Positions 1 through 11,500 of a stretch of 64,000 nucleotides of DNA are shown in pieces. The notes below the pieces were generated by a model that saw only the letters and a program-made list of their open reading frames with translations, searched no databases and had not been told where the DNA came from. The stretch spans positions 1,676,501 to 1,740,500 of the forward strand of contig NC_134367.1 in assembly GCF_035582795.1 (NCBI RefSeq), in the 5' to 3' direction. The first letter of the stretch is position 1. The number at the start of each line of letters is the position of its first letter. This stretch comes from Mycteria americana (Eukaryota; Chordata; Aves; Ciconiiformes; Ciconiidae). Both the position numbers and the translations under genes were made by a program.

Positions 1-107
1 GGGTGTCCAGCCCCACCAAACCCCCGAATCCTCGTGCACTGGTGTCCCACAGCCCTGCCTGCATCCCCTGGGCTGGCGGGAAGGGAGGAGGAGAGCCAAA
101 AACTCAC

Positions 108-3100
108 CCACGCTCACGCTGTCCGACAGCGTGGACTGCCTCTCCTCCAGGTGCCTGTGGGGTGGGAGGAGGTGGGGGTCAGGGAGCGGTGTGGGGCGGC
201 AGGACGGGATCCCAGCCCCGCTCCGGGGCCAGGCGTTACTCACGGGGCCGGGATCTGCGGCAGGCTGATCCTCTTCTCCCGCTCTGCGGAGAGGACAGCA
301 GACAGTCATTTCCCTGTCACCCCCATCAGAGCCTGATGGGTGCTGGGCCCCCCCCCCACCACCCCCAACACCTTGGCCACACGTGCAGTGAGTTTGGTGG
401 GTCTCAGCTGGGGTCACTCCAAAGCCACGGGTGATGCTGTGGCCGTGGAGAGAGCAGAGAAGGGCTTGGGGGGGCACGGGTGGGGACCCTGCCGGGGTGG
501 GTGCTCCCCAGGGCGCTCACCTCCTCTGGGGAAGACGATGAGGGAGGTTTCCAAGTCCCCTTGCAGCCGGCAGTAGCCATCGATGAGGTCGGCCATGTTC
601 TCTGCCTCGGCCAGAGAAGCTGTCTTGATAGCCAGGGACTGGGGGAGACGGCAGGGACAGGGGGACGGGTGAGCCCGGAGCTGGGGCCGGGGGATGCTGG
701 GATGGGGGGTCCCCATCTCTCCACCTTACACCACCTCCCTGCTCTGCAGCGGATCCCAGTTTCTCCAGCATCGTCCTTCCCAGGACACCCCGGCCAAGGC
801 GCCCGGCACCAAACCACCCCCGGGCAGGGCTGGACCCTCGGGGCAGGGGCACCCCCGGGGCAGCTTGGACGTGCCCCGCTTTGGGGGACAGCGTCCCCTC
901 AGCCGGGGCTGGAGGCAGGAGCTCTCTGGGTGGGCACGGAGCCATCCACCAAGTCCTGCCCTAACCCGCAGGGACGCGATGCCACCCCCTCCCACCCACA
1001 ACTCCCAGCGCCCGGGGCACCCCCCAACGCCCCCTCACCTCGGGGGTGCCGCTGAGCCCCAGCTGCAGCACAGCCCGGCCCTCCTCCACGCTGGAGCACT
1101 TGATGGACTTGATGTGCTTGAATTCGGCCAAGCACGTGGGCTGGGGAGAGAGGCAGAGCCCCGGCGCTGGCTTTAATCACCAATTTAAGAGCAGCCACCC
1201 CCCCCCCCCCCCACTCCCCATCCAGCACCCAACACCCACCCCGTACCTTGGCCTCCTTGCTCGTCATCTGCCGGATGCCCTTGGGTCCAATGACCAGGTC
1301 CACCGTGATGTTCCACCCTTGCTGGGGGAGCAGCAGAAGGAGGATGCCGATCTGAGGGGGGGGTGTACCCCCAGAGCCAGGCGTCCCCCCCAACCTTCTG
1401 CAATGTGTGAGACACCCTGGGGAAAAATCACCTTCCCAGAGGGACTTGGAGAGAGGATGGTTTGGAGAGGGGACGGTGGATGGTGCAAGGCAAGGAGCCC
1501 GGTGTGGGTGGGTTTCCTCCTCCTGGCCCCAAAGGGGCTCCCAGCCCTCCTGGTTTGCCACCTTCTCACCCCAAAGGGGTTCACTAAACTTCAGGCACTG
1601 GCTCGCACCCACCGGGATCGGACCCCTGGGTCCTTTAGCAAGACTTTGCTGGGTTTAAGGGCGTGGGAGATGCAGCCTCAAACACCAGCTTGGGATGGAG
1701 GTTGTCCTCATCCTGCAGTGTGTCCCCCTGCGCGCTGCCTGGGGGGCACAGCCAACATGCATGGCCCCAGAGCACCGTGGACCAGGGGACGCGCTCCCAT
1801 CCCATCCCATCCCATCCCATCCCATCCCATCCCATCCATCCCATCCCATCCCATCCCATCCATCCCATCCATCCCATCCATCCCATCCATCCCATCCCAT
1901 CCATCCCATCCATCCCATCCCACCCCATCCCATCCCATCCCATCCCATCTGGCAGACTCACGATGAGCTCGCAGCGGTAGCTCTCCTGGTCGATGTTGGC
2001 GAAGGTGGAGAGGGTGTGGAGGAACTTGAGGATGCACTCCTCCTCCCGCAGCAGCGCGTACTGCTGGAAGGTCTGCTGGATCATCTTCCGAAACTGCTTG
2101 GGCTGTGGGTAGAGCGGCCGCTAGCCACGCAGGGCACTTGCCAGACACGCAGCGGGGATGCGGGGTGCAGAGGGTGCGAGGTGCCCACGGACACGTGCAC
2201 ACACACACGCACGTGGACACATGCGCGCACGCACTCACCTGCAAATATGAATGCCGGCACGCCTCCGTGTGTGCGTGCTCATTCCCACGTACCCGAGCGT
2301 GGGCAGACGTGCGTGCACACGTGTCAAACCGACGCGTGCACACGTGGCCACACGCGTGCGTACATCCGCACACGCGTGAGCATGCAGATGCGTCATCGCG
2401 TGTGTGAGCAGATGTGCCTGCACGCATACATCTGCATAGGTATACACGCATACGTATGCACGTGCATGCAAATACACGTGTGAGCGGACATGCCTACGCA
2501 CGCAAATCCACCCGTGCACACCGATGCACACAGGAGCACGCACGGCGCTGTATGCGAATGCACGCACGCAGGCAGATACGCCTTCACGAGTGTGCGCAAA
2601 GCTCCACGAGCGTGGGCAGATGCGCACGGCGGTGTGCGTGCAAACCCACACGTGCACGCGGATGCACACGCTTGGCCCCCTATGTGCACGCAGACACACG
2701 TGTACCCGGGCGCGCGCGTGCAGATACGTTTCCACGTGTGCCAGCACAACCGCACACGTGCAAATCTACGTGTGCGCTTCGATGCGCGCACGTGGGCACC
2801 CCCAGCCGCGTCCGTGCGTGCTTACAGACCTTGCACCCGTGCACCCACACACTTCTCTCACCTTCAGGTTCTCCTGCATCTGGCTGGGGAAGAAGAGGTC
2901 CAGACCCACCTCCTTCCTGGAGAGCAGAGACCCCCGTGCACATTAACGGCCCCGTGGGGACCCCCACTCCCGGGGCCGCGTGGGGGCCTCCCTGGGGAGC
3001 TGCAGACCGGCGGGGTGGGGTGGGGGGGATGCACCAAGAAAAGTGGGTGCTGAGGGGCGAGGGGGTGCTCCTGGGGGAGAAGCCGCCCACCCAGCGCAGG

Positions 3101-6100
3101 GTGAAAGGTTCCCGTCTCCCCCTCCTTGCAGCCTCCCCATCAGCAGGGCTGATGGCTGTGGGAGGATGAGGAGCTGTGGGAGGATGAGGAAGGCCATCTG
3201 CAGATCCCCAGCCCCTCGAGACCGGCTGGACGGGGCGGGGGGTTTAGGGGCAAGGGGTTTTCTGCCCGGTGACGGGGGCTGTGCCTACTCACTCCAGGAA
3301 CTCGAAGTTGGATTTCTTATCCAGCGCGTTTTGAGGCATGTCCTTATAAAACCTCCTGCGAGAAGGGAGGGACGTCAGACAGCCGCCCTGCGCTTGCATC
3401 CCCCCGCCACGGCCCCCCCCCCACGGCAAAGAAAGAGCTGGAAACTCCCCGCTCTCCTGCAGAACCCTCCACGGCCCCAGACCCCGCTCCCCCGGCCTCC
3501 CCAGCCCTCCCGCTGCGGCAGACGGGCCGGGACAGGCAGGGCACGTACCTGAGCTCGAGGCAGCCCAGCTGCAGGGCCATGCCTTCGCTCACCTTGCTGG
3601 CGTAATTCTGCATGTACTCGCTCCGGAGCTGCCGAGGAAGCGCAGGGGTCAGGAGGTGGAGGGTGCTCGCAGGGGATGCTGGTGGGGATGCTGGTGGGGA
3701 TGCTCGCAGGGGATGCTTGCACGGGATGCTCGCAGGGGATGCTGGCAGGGGATGCTCGCAGGGGATGCTTGCACGGGATGCTCGCAGGGGATGCTGGCAG
3801 GGGATGCTCGCAGGGGATGCTCGCAAGGGATTCTGGCAGGGGATGTTGGCAGGGGATGCTGGTGGGGATGCTGGTGGGGATGTTGGCAGGGGATGCTCGC
3901 AGGGGATGCTTGCACGGGATGCTCGCAGGGGATGCTGGCAGGGGATGCTCGCAGGGGATGCTTGCACGGGATGCTGGCAGGGGATGCTCGCAAGGGATTC
4001 TGGCAGGGGATGCTCACAGGGGATGCTGGTGGGGATGCTGGTGGGGATGTTGGCAGGGGATGCTCGCAGGGGATGCTCGCACGGGATGCTTGCACAGGAT
4101 GCTCGCAGGGGATGCTCGCAGGGGATGCTTGCATGGGATACTTGCAGGGGATGCTCGCAGGGGATGCTGGTGGGGATGTTGGCAAGGGATGCTCGCAGGG
4201 GATGCTTGCAGGGGATTCTGGCAGGGGATGCTCGCAGGGGATGCTTGCATGGGATACTTGCAGGGGATGCTCGCAGGGGATGCTCGCAGGGGATTCTGGC
4301 AGGGGATGCTCGCAGGGGATGCTCGCAGGGGATGCTCGCAGGGTCCACACCCTCCCGCATCCTGCGCTGGGACGCAGCAGGGGCAGGAGCGGGGTGAAGG
4401 GGTTGGGACCGGCTGTCTCTGATGGAGATGCACAGGTCCAGCAGCGGGATGGGACCGCAGGGACTGCCCCGTCAGCAGCCCGGGGTGACGTAAACGGGCT
4501 GCAAGGTCTTGGGGCTCTGGGGAATCGTGTTTTCTGGGCTGGAGAGGAGGAAACGCCCTCCTGGAGCCGGGGGGTGGGTCAGGGTAGCCGGAGAGCCGAC
4601 CTGGCTGGGGCTAGGAGACCCCCGGGGCCACCTCTGACCTGCTGGTAGAAGTAGAGCAAGGTGGTCCTGTCCTCTTTGAAGCGCTCTATGAAATCCTCCG
4701 GCAGATAGCGGATTTGGAGGTCGTACCTGGCAACAGGAGAGACCCTCGATGAGGCCCACGCTGGAGGAGCTTTCCCTCTAAACGGGGCTCGGTGGTCCCC
4801 ATGCCCCTGCCCCGGGTGGGTTTGGGGACACGGAGAGGGACACCACCCCCATGGGGTCCTACCTCCACTCGGCCTCCAGGTGCAGGCACTCGTACTTCTC
4901 CTGCACTTCGCCCACCGTCAGGTCCGGGTGCAGCCAGTGGATCTCGTCCGACTTCACGTGCTTCAGGCGGAGCCCATAGCACTCGGCCAGCTTGATGTCG
5001 GGCCCGATGCGGCCGCTCACCAGGATGGACCTGATCACCTCCTGGGGTGGAAAGGAGCAGGGCTGAGACCTGAGCACCCCCAGCTGGGCTCCAGGTGAGC
5101 TTTAAACAAGGAGGAAATACAGCACGACCGCAACACAAATACCCCTGGAACGAAAACGCAGCTCCGGGCACAGCCACCAGCCCCAGCGGGCTCCATGTGA
5201 AGCCTCCAAAGATGCCTCTAGCTTGCTCTGCAACAACCCACAGCCTGAACGTGTCTCATCCAACCTCCCGGAGGTGTTTTGGTCAGGGATAAAAGCCCAG
5301 TTGGGTCATTTCCACCCCTCCTTATGCCTCAGCTGAGCTACACCCGATGCACGGCATCAGTTGCGAGCAGATAGCAAAGCAGACATCGTTGTTGCCAGCG
5401 AGCTTGCAGCGCAGCTCGCTCCTCCTGCCCCACAACTGGGGCAGTGCGGGCAGGGAGTTCCCAGGACCTGCCAGGCCTCTGCTCTCACTCTGGTAGCTGA
5501 AAAGCCAACTAAAAGCTGATGGTTGGCCACACAACCGGTGGCCAAGCTGTCCCCGAGGAGTGACCGCCGCTGGCTTGCTCTGCTCCCGTGTCCTGCTGGC
5601 TGCGCTCCCACCCCTGCGTTGGGGACAGCCGGACCGTTGCCATTTCATGCCTTCGCTTGCATTTCCCCTTCCCAGGCATCTCCTTCCCAGCCTGATGAGT
5701 CCTCTCCCGCCCTGACCGCTCCTCTGAAACCTTCTGCTACACCCACGGCCTTCTCCTGGAGGTGGAAGGACGGGGACGGCCCTCTCCCGCTCCATGTGCC
5801 ACCAGTTGAGGAACAACCCCCAGCTCAGCTGTACTTTGGTCACCTCCCCATGACTTCATTGCAATGCACTGTCCCGAGGACCTGCCCCAGGAGAAGGTAC
5901 AGCATCACCCGTTGCACCCAGGGCGTGTATCTCTCATGGTGGACACCAACCCTACAGCAGCCAAGCTGGCGCTGGCCGGCGGGTCCCCAGCACCCACACA
6001 CCTTCCCCTGGCTGGGAAGCTGCAGGACTCCAGGTAGGAAGGGTGAGGAGCACGTTTCCAGCCCAAAGCCACCATGTCCATGATGGAAAGCACCAATGTC

Positions 6101-7036
6101 ACCTTCGCTGTCCTCCCAGCCCCGTGTCCCCACAAGCAAAGGGCAGAAGTTGGGTGCAGAAGTCCCGGTGGGGTGGGAGGAAGGACCTGGGTCCTCGCTT
6201 GCAGTACAGGCAGGAGAGCAAGAGGTGCTGCTGGCCTCGGCGCTGGGTGCACCCCCGGGGTGCCCAGGGATGGCAGGATGGCAGGTGTCCAGGGTGTCCA
6301 GGATGGGCTTGGGGTTTCGAAGGTCGCTGTCCCACTCACCACCGAGGACCTGCGTCCGTGCAGGTCAGCGGGGACGGAGGAAAGGTGGGGACCCAGCTCC
6401 TGCCTGTCCCCAGCCTCCGCCCGGCTGCAAGGCACCGTGGTGTCCCAAATCCACTTGTCCTCTGGCCTCCTCCCATCACTCCCTGCACCGCTGTGCCCGA
6501 GGATGTCTTCTCTGGGGCAAGATGAACCGTGGCCTGGAAACTCCTCTTCGCTGCCCATGAAGGAGACCAGCAGCGACTTGCCGGGGCCGATCCTCGCTGC
6601 AGGAACCGGCAGCGGGGCCAACGAGCCCTCGCTCTTTTCAAACTCCCCTGGGCCACCAGAGACGGACAAATTTTCTCTCTATCCTCCAGGTTTTGGTGCT
6701 TCTCAGCCACGGGGCTCTGGGGGCTACCATGCCATGGGAAAGGGTGTCTGGAAGGGAGCTAGCTCTGATGCTGGGTGGACAAAAAAAACAGCCCCCCCCC
6801 CCGCCCTGTCCACCCCCCTGCCCACGTACCCGGATCTCCGTCGTCACGGGGCACTTCACCAGCTTGAAGTTCTTGCCCATGTTGAAGCTGTTGCTGTAGA
6901 AGCAGACCTTGAGGATGCGCATCTCCTCCTTGTCCATCTCCAACGTCCCCATGCCCAGGGTGGCCTCCAGCGTCCCGGCCAGGCTGCGGGACGAGCTGCT
7001 CCGCGGGCGACCCAGCGCCTCGGGGATGGCCAACAT
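108..7036 (-). CDS. PTK2B: PTK2B (PYK2) tyrosine kinase, 5' part: FERM-domain exons 1-12
   Basis: This is the start of PYK2, a calcium-responsive non-receptor tyrosine kinase of the focal-adhesion-kinase family. Coding exons (complement): 6830-7036, 4863-5041, 4639-4726, 3549-3628, 3293-3355, 2862-2916, 1962-2102, 1247-1321, 1039-1140, 521-638, 244-283, 108-154. Every junction has AG/GT and the phases stay in register for 398 codons. Diagnostic stretches are ILKVCFYSNSF, SDEIHWLHP, ASKVSEGMALQLGCLELR, QGWNITVDLVIGPKGIR and AENMADLIDGYCRLQG, which match the PYK2 FERM domain (about residues 40-360) rather than FAK. The last exon ends just before the expected autophosphorylation-site exon (Y402 in human), so linker, kinase and FAT domains lie outside the window. 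The start chosen is the first ATG of the open exon. Its first ~35 residues do not resemble the mammalian N-terminus, and M29 or M34 could also be used. Upstream noncoding exons are likely but were not found. Confidence 0.95.
1796..1950. repeat. CCCAT pentanucleotide microsatellite in a PTK2B intron
   Basis: This is a run of CCCAT units with frequent CCAT shortenings, about 155 bp long. On the transcribed (minus) strand it reads ATGGG/GATGG and begins only about 11 bases inside the intron, after the donor of the exon at 1962-2102. Long open frames across it are artefacts of the repeat. Confidence 0.95.
2185..2850. repeat. Degenerate CACGTG-rich alternating purine-pyrimidine tract
   Basis: About 660 bp of an intron is dominated by GTGCACACG, CACGTG and GCACGCA words with no exact unit. 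It looks like an old, decayed CA/TG-type minisatellite rich in CpG and in E-box-like CACGTG words. It stops about 10 bp short of the PTK2B exon at 2862-2916. No coding signal was seen inside it. Confidence 0.8.
3657..4342. repeat. 13-bp minisatellite (GGGGATGCTCGCA) in a PTK2B intron
   Basis: About 50 tandem units of GGGGATGCTCGCA occur here, with variants such as GGGGATGCTGGCA, GGGATTCTGGCA and a 12-bp GGGGATGCTGGT form. The array fills most of the intron between the exons at 4639-4726 and 3549-3628. Because 13 is not a multiple of 3, open frames run through on both strands; they are not genes. Groups of units recur in the same order, which suggests higher-order duplication. Confidence 0.95.
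5042..6829. other. First PTK2B coding intron, no further gene seen
   Basis: This 1.8-kb intron separates the first two coding exons. I see no exon-like conserved coding stretch on either strand. Near its 5' end (6779-6802) there are short A and C homopolymers. Confidence 0.6.
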
Positions 7037-7372
7037 CCTCACCACGCCCGGGGTGCTAGGAGCTGAGCATCCCTTCCCTGCGGGAGAGACACCGCGCTGG
7101 CACGGTGGGGACCCTGGGGAGGGGGGGTCACCCTGCGGGGTGGGGAGAGGGTCGGGGGTGGGATGGGGACAGCGGGGACACGCCGGGGTGGGTGGGGAAG
7201 GGAAGGAGGGAAGGGATGGAGAGATGGAGATGGATGGAGACAGAGACGGAGAGAGAAAATAAAGAGAGAGTGCGACAAAGGGTGCCCTCCCTCCCGCCGT
7301 ACAGCCCTGGCCATGCACAGCCGGCGGGTACAGCCGGGGCCCCAAGCCCAGCTCCTCCGCGCAGAGCCGTGT

Positions 7373-8530
7373 GTCCTTGTCACCCCCACAGCAATACCTG
7401 TGTCCTTGTCACCCCCAGAGCCATACCTCTGTGTCCCCATCTCCCCCAGAGCCATACCTCTGTGTCCTTGTCACCCCCAGAGCCATACCTCTGTGTCCTC
7501 ATCTCCCCCAGAGCAATACCTCTGTGTCCTTGTCACCCACAGAGCAAGACCTCTGTGTCCCAAACATCTCCAGAGCCATACCTCTGTGTCCTTGTCACCC
7601 CCAGAGCCATACCTCTGTGTCCCCATCTCCCCCAGAGCCATACCTCTGTGTCCTTGTCACCCCCAGAGCAAGACCGCTGTGTCCTTGTCACCCCCAGAGC
7701 CATACCTCTGTGTCCTTGTCACCCCCAGAGCAAGACCTCTGTGTCCTTGTCATCTCCAGAGCCATACCTCTGTGTCCTTGTCATCTCCAGAGCCATACCG
7801 CTGTGTCCTTGTCACCCCCAGAGCCATACCTCTGTGTCCCCATCTCCCCCAGAGCCATACCGCTGTGTCCTTGTCACCTCCAGAGCAAGACCTCTGTGTC
7901 CCCATCTCCCCCAGAGCCATACCTCTGTGTCCTTGTCACCTCCAGAGCAAGACCTCTGTGTCCCAAACATCTCCAGAGCCATACCTCTGTGTCCTTGTCA
8001 CCCCCAGAGCCATACCTCTGTGTCCCCATCTCCCCCAGAGCCATACCTCTGTGTCCTTGTCACCCCCAGAGCAAGACCGCTGTGTCCTTGTCATCTCCAG
8101 AGCCATACCTCTGTGTCCTTGTCATCTCCAGAGCCATACCGCTGTGTCCTTGTCACCCCCAGAGCCATACCTCTGTGTCCCCATCTCCCCCAGAGCCATA
8201 CCGCTGTGTCCTTGTCACCCCCAGAGCCATACCTCTGTGTCCCCATCTCCCCCAGAGCCATACCGCTGTGTCCTTGTCACCTCCAGAGCAAGACCTCTGT
8301 GTCCCCATCTCCCCCAGAGCCATACCTCTGTGTCCCCATCTCCCCCAGAGCCATACCTCTGTGTCCTTGTCACCCCCAGAGCCATACCTCTGTGTCCCAA
8401 ACATCTCCAGAGCCATACCTCTGTGTCCTTGTCACCCCCAGAGCCATACCTCTGTGTCCTTGTCACCTCCAGAGCCATACCGCTGTGTCCTTGTCACCCC
8501 CAGAGCCATACCTCTGTGTCCCCAGCACTC
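7373..8530. repeat. 31-bp minisatellite upstream of the PTK2B first coding exon
   Basis: About 37 tandem copies of a 31-bp unit containing CTCTGTGTCCTTGTCACC followed by CCCAGAGCCATAC. The main variants change CTTGTCACC to CCCATCTCC, CTTGTCATC or CAAACATC, and CCATACC to CAAGACC. The 31-bp period keeps several frames open (up to 485 codons), all artefacts. The array begins about 340 bp upstream of the PTK2B start codon, so it lies in the 5' flank or in an intron of the 5' untranslated region. Confidence 0.96.
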
Positions 8531-8534
8531 ACCA

Positions 8535-11500
8535 TTTTCTCCCTCCCATGAAACCCAGGTGAAGGCTTTGGGCTGCAGCTTCCCAGCACGGGTACCTGCA
8601 GCTGCAGCTGCGGTTCAACGACGTGACCTCCCAACCCGGCTGAATTTAGCAGAATGCTTTGCAAAAAAACACTAAAAAGCAAAATGGGGCATGGAAGCCG
8701 GGTTCGTTCTCCCCCGGAAGGGCGATATTGATTTATATCGATTTGCTTTTTTATTTTTAGAGGGGATAAAATCCAGAAGCCTGCTCAAAAAATGTCATTT
8801 GAGCTGGAAAGGAAGTGGCTTGAGATTTCCCTTTGCTGAGAAAAACATTTAACGGGGTATGTGGGTCTTGGATGATCCGAATGGATCTAAAATTTTCCTC
8901 TTCACGTGGCTTTTGGGTTGCAAGCTGGGCAGGGCTGGCACAGAAGAGGGTTTGCTCTGGGTTGCTTTCTCCACCTCTCTGGACATGCACCTGGGCTGAG
9001 GCTGGGCAAACTCAGCTCACATAACCCCCTAAAAGCAAAGGTGTTTGTCTCAGCCCGGCCATCGGCTTCCCAGGAAAGCACGGAGCTTTGCACGGAGCCC
9101 GAGCGAGCAAAAAACCCGCCAGCACAGCCAGACGCACGGGGCAAATTCAGGTTTGCAAAGAGCCGCTCCAACCCGCGTTGTTTTGGGCGTGAAATTAAAA
9201 AAATGTAGGAGTTCCCCCATTAGGCTGCTCCTGAGCTGGAGCCCCAGCCGAGCTCGGGCCTCTGGTTACTGATTAAACAGCCGAGAAGCTGTTTGCAAAC
9301 CGCGGCGTTGCAGCTCTGGCGTACGTCGCTCCGGGTCTGCCACACGGAAGGGTCCCGGCGTGGCTCCTGGGGGGCTCCCGGCTGGGCTGCAGGGGCAGAG
9401 GGGCTGGGGTGTCCGGAGGGTCTCCCCGGCTCTGCCCTGCGAAGGCAGGCAGGGTGAGGAGCAGACCTGGAAGATGCCGCGGGGAGGGGAAGGGGTGGGT
9501 GGGACCAGCTGCGGATGTCCCATACGTCCCCACGCGTGGGGCTGAGGGTCCTGCCCTCCCCACGATACCCACGGGGCCGTACAGCTGAGAAAGCCCTCAG
9601 CTCACCCAGGGCAACGCAGCCAAAACCTCGCGGCTGGCTGCCTCGGCACTGGAGCGGACGGGGAGCGCTGGCGCCGAGCCCCGGCAGCACCGACCTGGGG
9701 TGGAGGCAGCGAGGATGGGCTGCCATCGCCCCTGCGGGGCTCGGAGCGGGCTCTGCCCCACGTCCCAAGCCTGAACTGCGGGTCTGGGCTGCAGCCATCC
9801 CCCGGTCACCGGCCTCTCCAAAACCAAACGCCGACGGGGGAGATGGCGAGAAAACCACGCAGCGAGGAGGTGCTGGCAGGAACCCTTCCCGAGGCCAGCT
9901 GCCGAGGTTTTCTCTCCCCATTCCCCCGTTTCCCCTTCCTCGCTGGGATTTGCACCATCATTTGCACAGCGCTTAGAGGCGGCTTCGCTGTAATTACAGC
10001 CCCACGCGAGCTTGCGTGCTAGCGGGACGCTGTGTGCTGCCTCCCGCGAGCTTCGTCTTTTTAAAGCAACTCTTTTGAGTCACCGGCCTAAAAATACACG
10101 CGGCGTAGCCTGACACTTTCAGGTCCGTACAAAAGGTTTTTGCTGGCAGCCGTGCAATGCGTGGACGGCCCAGACTTTTGTTTTCCAGGTTTCTCCAAGG
10201 GAACGGGGAAAGAGGCTCCACATCGCCGTGGCTGCGATGGGAGCATTGCTACGACAGCAACGGGATGCCGGCGTGTTAGCATCCTTGGTCCTGAGCACCC
10301 TCGCCTCCGGCACGGGCCGGCAGCGAGCCCAGCCGCGCCGACGGGCCGCATGCATGTGAGTTCACATGCATTTTCACACCGAGTTTTGGGTGGGTTTTTT
10401 TTTTTTTCCTTTCCTTCACAGCAGTGTCTCGGGCTGCACAGGGAAGAACTTGCAGCAACCCACATCCTTTGCAGAACACCCGTATGGCCGGCTCTCTGCA
10501 CTCGACGCACCTTTTAGCCAGGTTCCCTACTCAGGAGGGCTGCAAGGGCTGGCTGAAGCAGGGACAACCGGGGCATTCCCCCCCGCAGTCTCCGGCCATG
10601 ACAGGGAAGCGGAGGCCACCCCTGCAAGCGATATCAGGGATGCTACATGCCTGAGCAATGCTAGCCCACAGACCGCATCTGTGCTGCAGCTGACCAGCAG
10701 CACACTGTGCTGGACGAGTGTTTCCTGCTCAACCAGGCTCAAAGAGCAACACAGGCAAGCCGAATCAGCAACCCCCCGTCCCAGCTCGGCAGCAGGCACA
10801 GAAACGCTCCGCTTCAGGCTTCGCTACCGCTCTCGTTGCTCTGCAGAAGGGGCTGGTACCCAAAGAGCTTCTCCTCCCAGCAATATCTAAAATAAAGGTC
10901 TCCTCCGCTAAATAGCTAAAAAGTGAACCCCGCATCCCCTGGGTTTCAGAGGGACCCTCCCAGGGGGGTGTCGGGGTGGGGACGATGGCCCAAGCCAGCC
11001 CCCGGGGAAGGGGAGCTCAGCTCTCAGTTGAGAGGGGCAATTGCTGAGCACAAGCGCCAGGAATATTTCACTTTGACTCTTCTTCTTTTTCTCCACTTTC
11101 TCTTCATTTTCTGTTTTCTTCCTCCAGTCCCGTTCCCACGACACGTCCCCTCACACTCTCGGTGAGCCCCCGGGGTCAGGACCGGGACTGGATGTCCCCT
11201 CCCTGTCCCTACGCTGATGAGCGATGCTGCTGGGGAGTGGGATGCAGAGAACGTCCCGCAGAGAGTATCCCGCTGCCACGGCTGGAGATGGACAGGGCTG
11301 GAGGCAGCCAGCGTGAGCAAGGGCACAGCCCGCTTTTCCACGTCCCCTCACGCCCAGCACGGCCACAAGGGACGGCTCCGTCCCTCCAGCCAAGCACCCC
11401 GCAGCCTCCCAGCCCCTGCACACCCCGGGCTCGCGCTCTGCCCTCGCACGTCCCTGCCTTGCCCGGGCCAAGATGCCCGTCCAAAATAAAGCCGGGGAGC

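Noticed and set aside
3344-4648. Long frames on both strands in the PTK2B intron
   Set aside because: They are products of the 13-bp repeat; only short PTK2B exon pieces inside them are real.
7105-8675. Open frames of 434-485 codons on the plus strand
   Set aside because: They run through the 31-bp minisatellite; all three frames stay open because of the period and unit composition.
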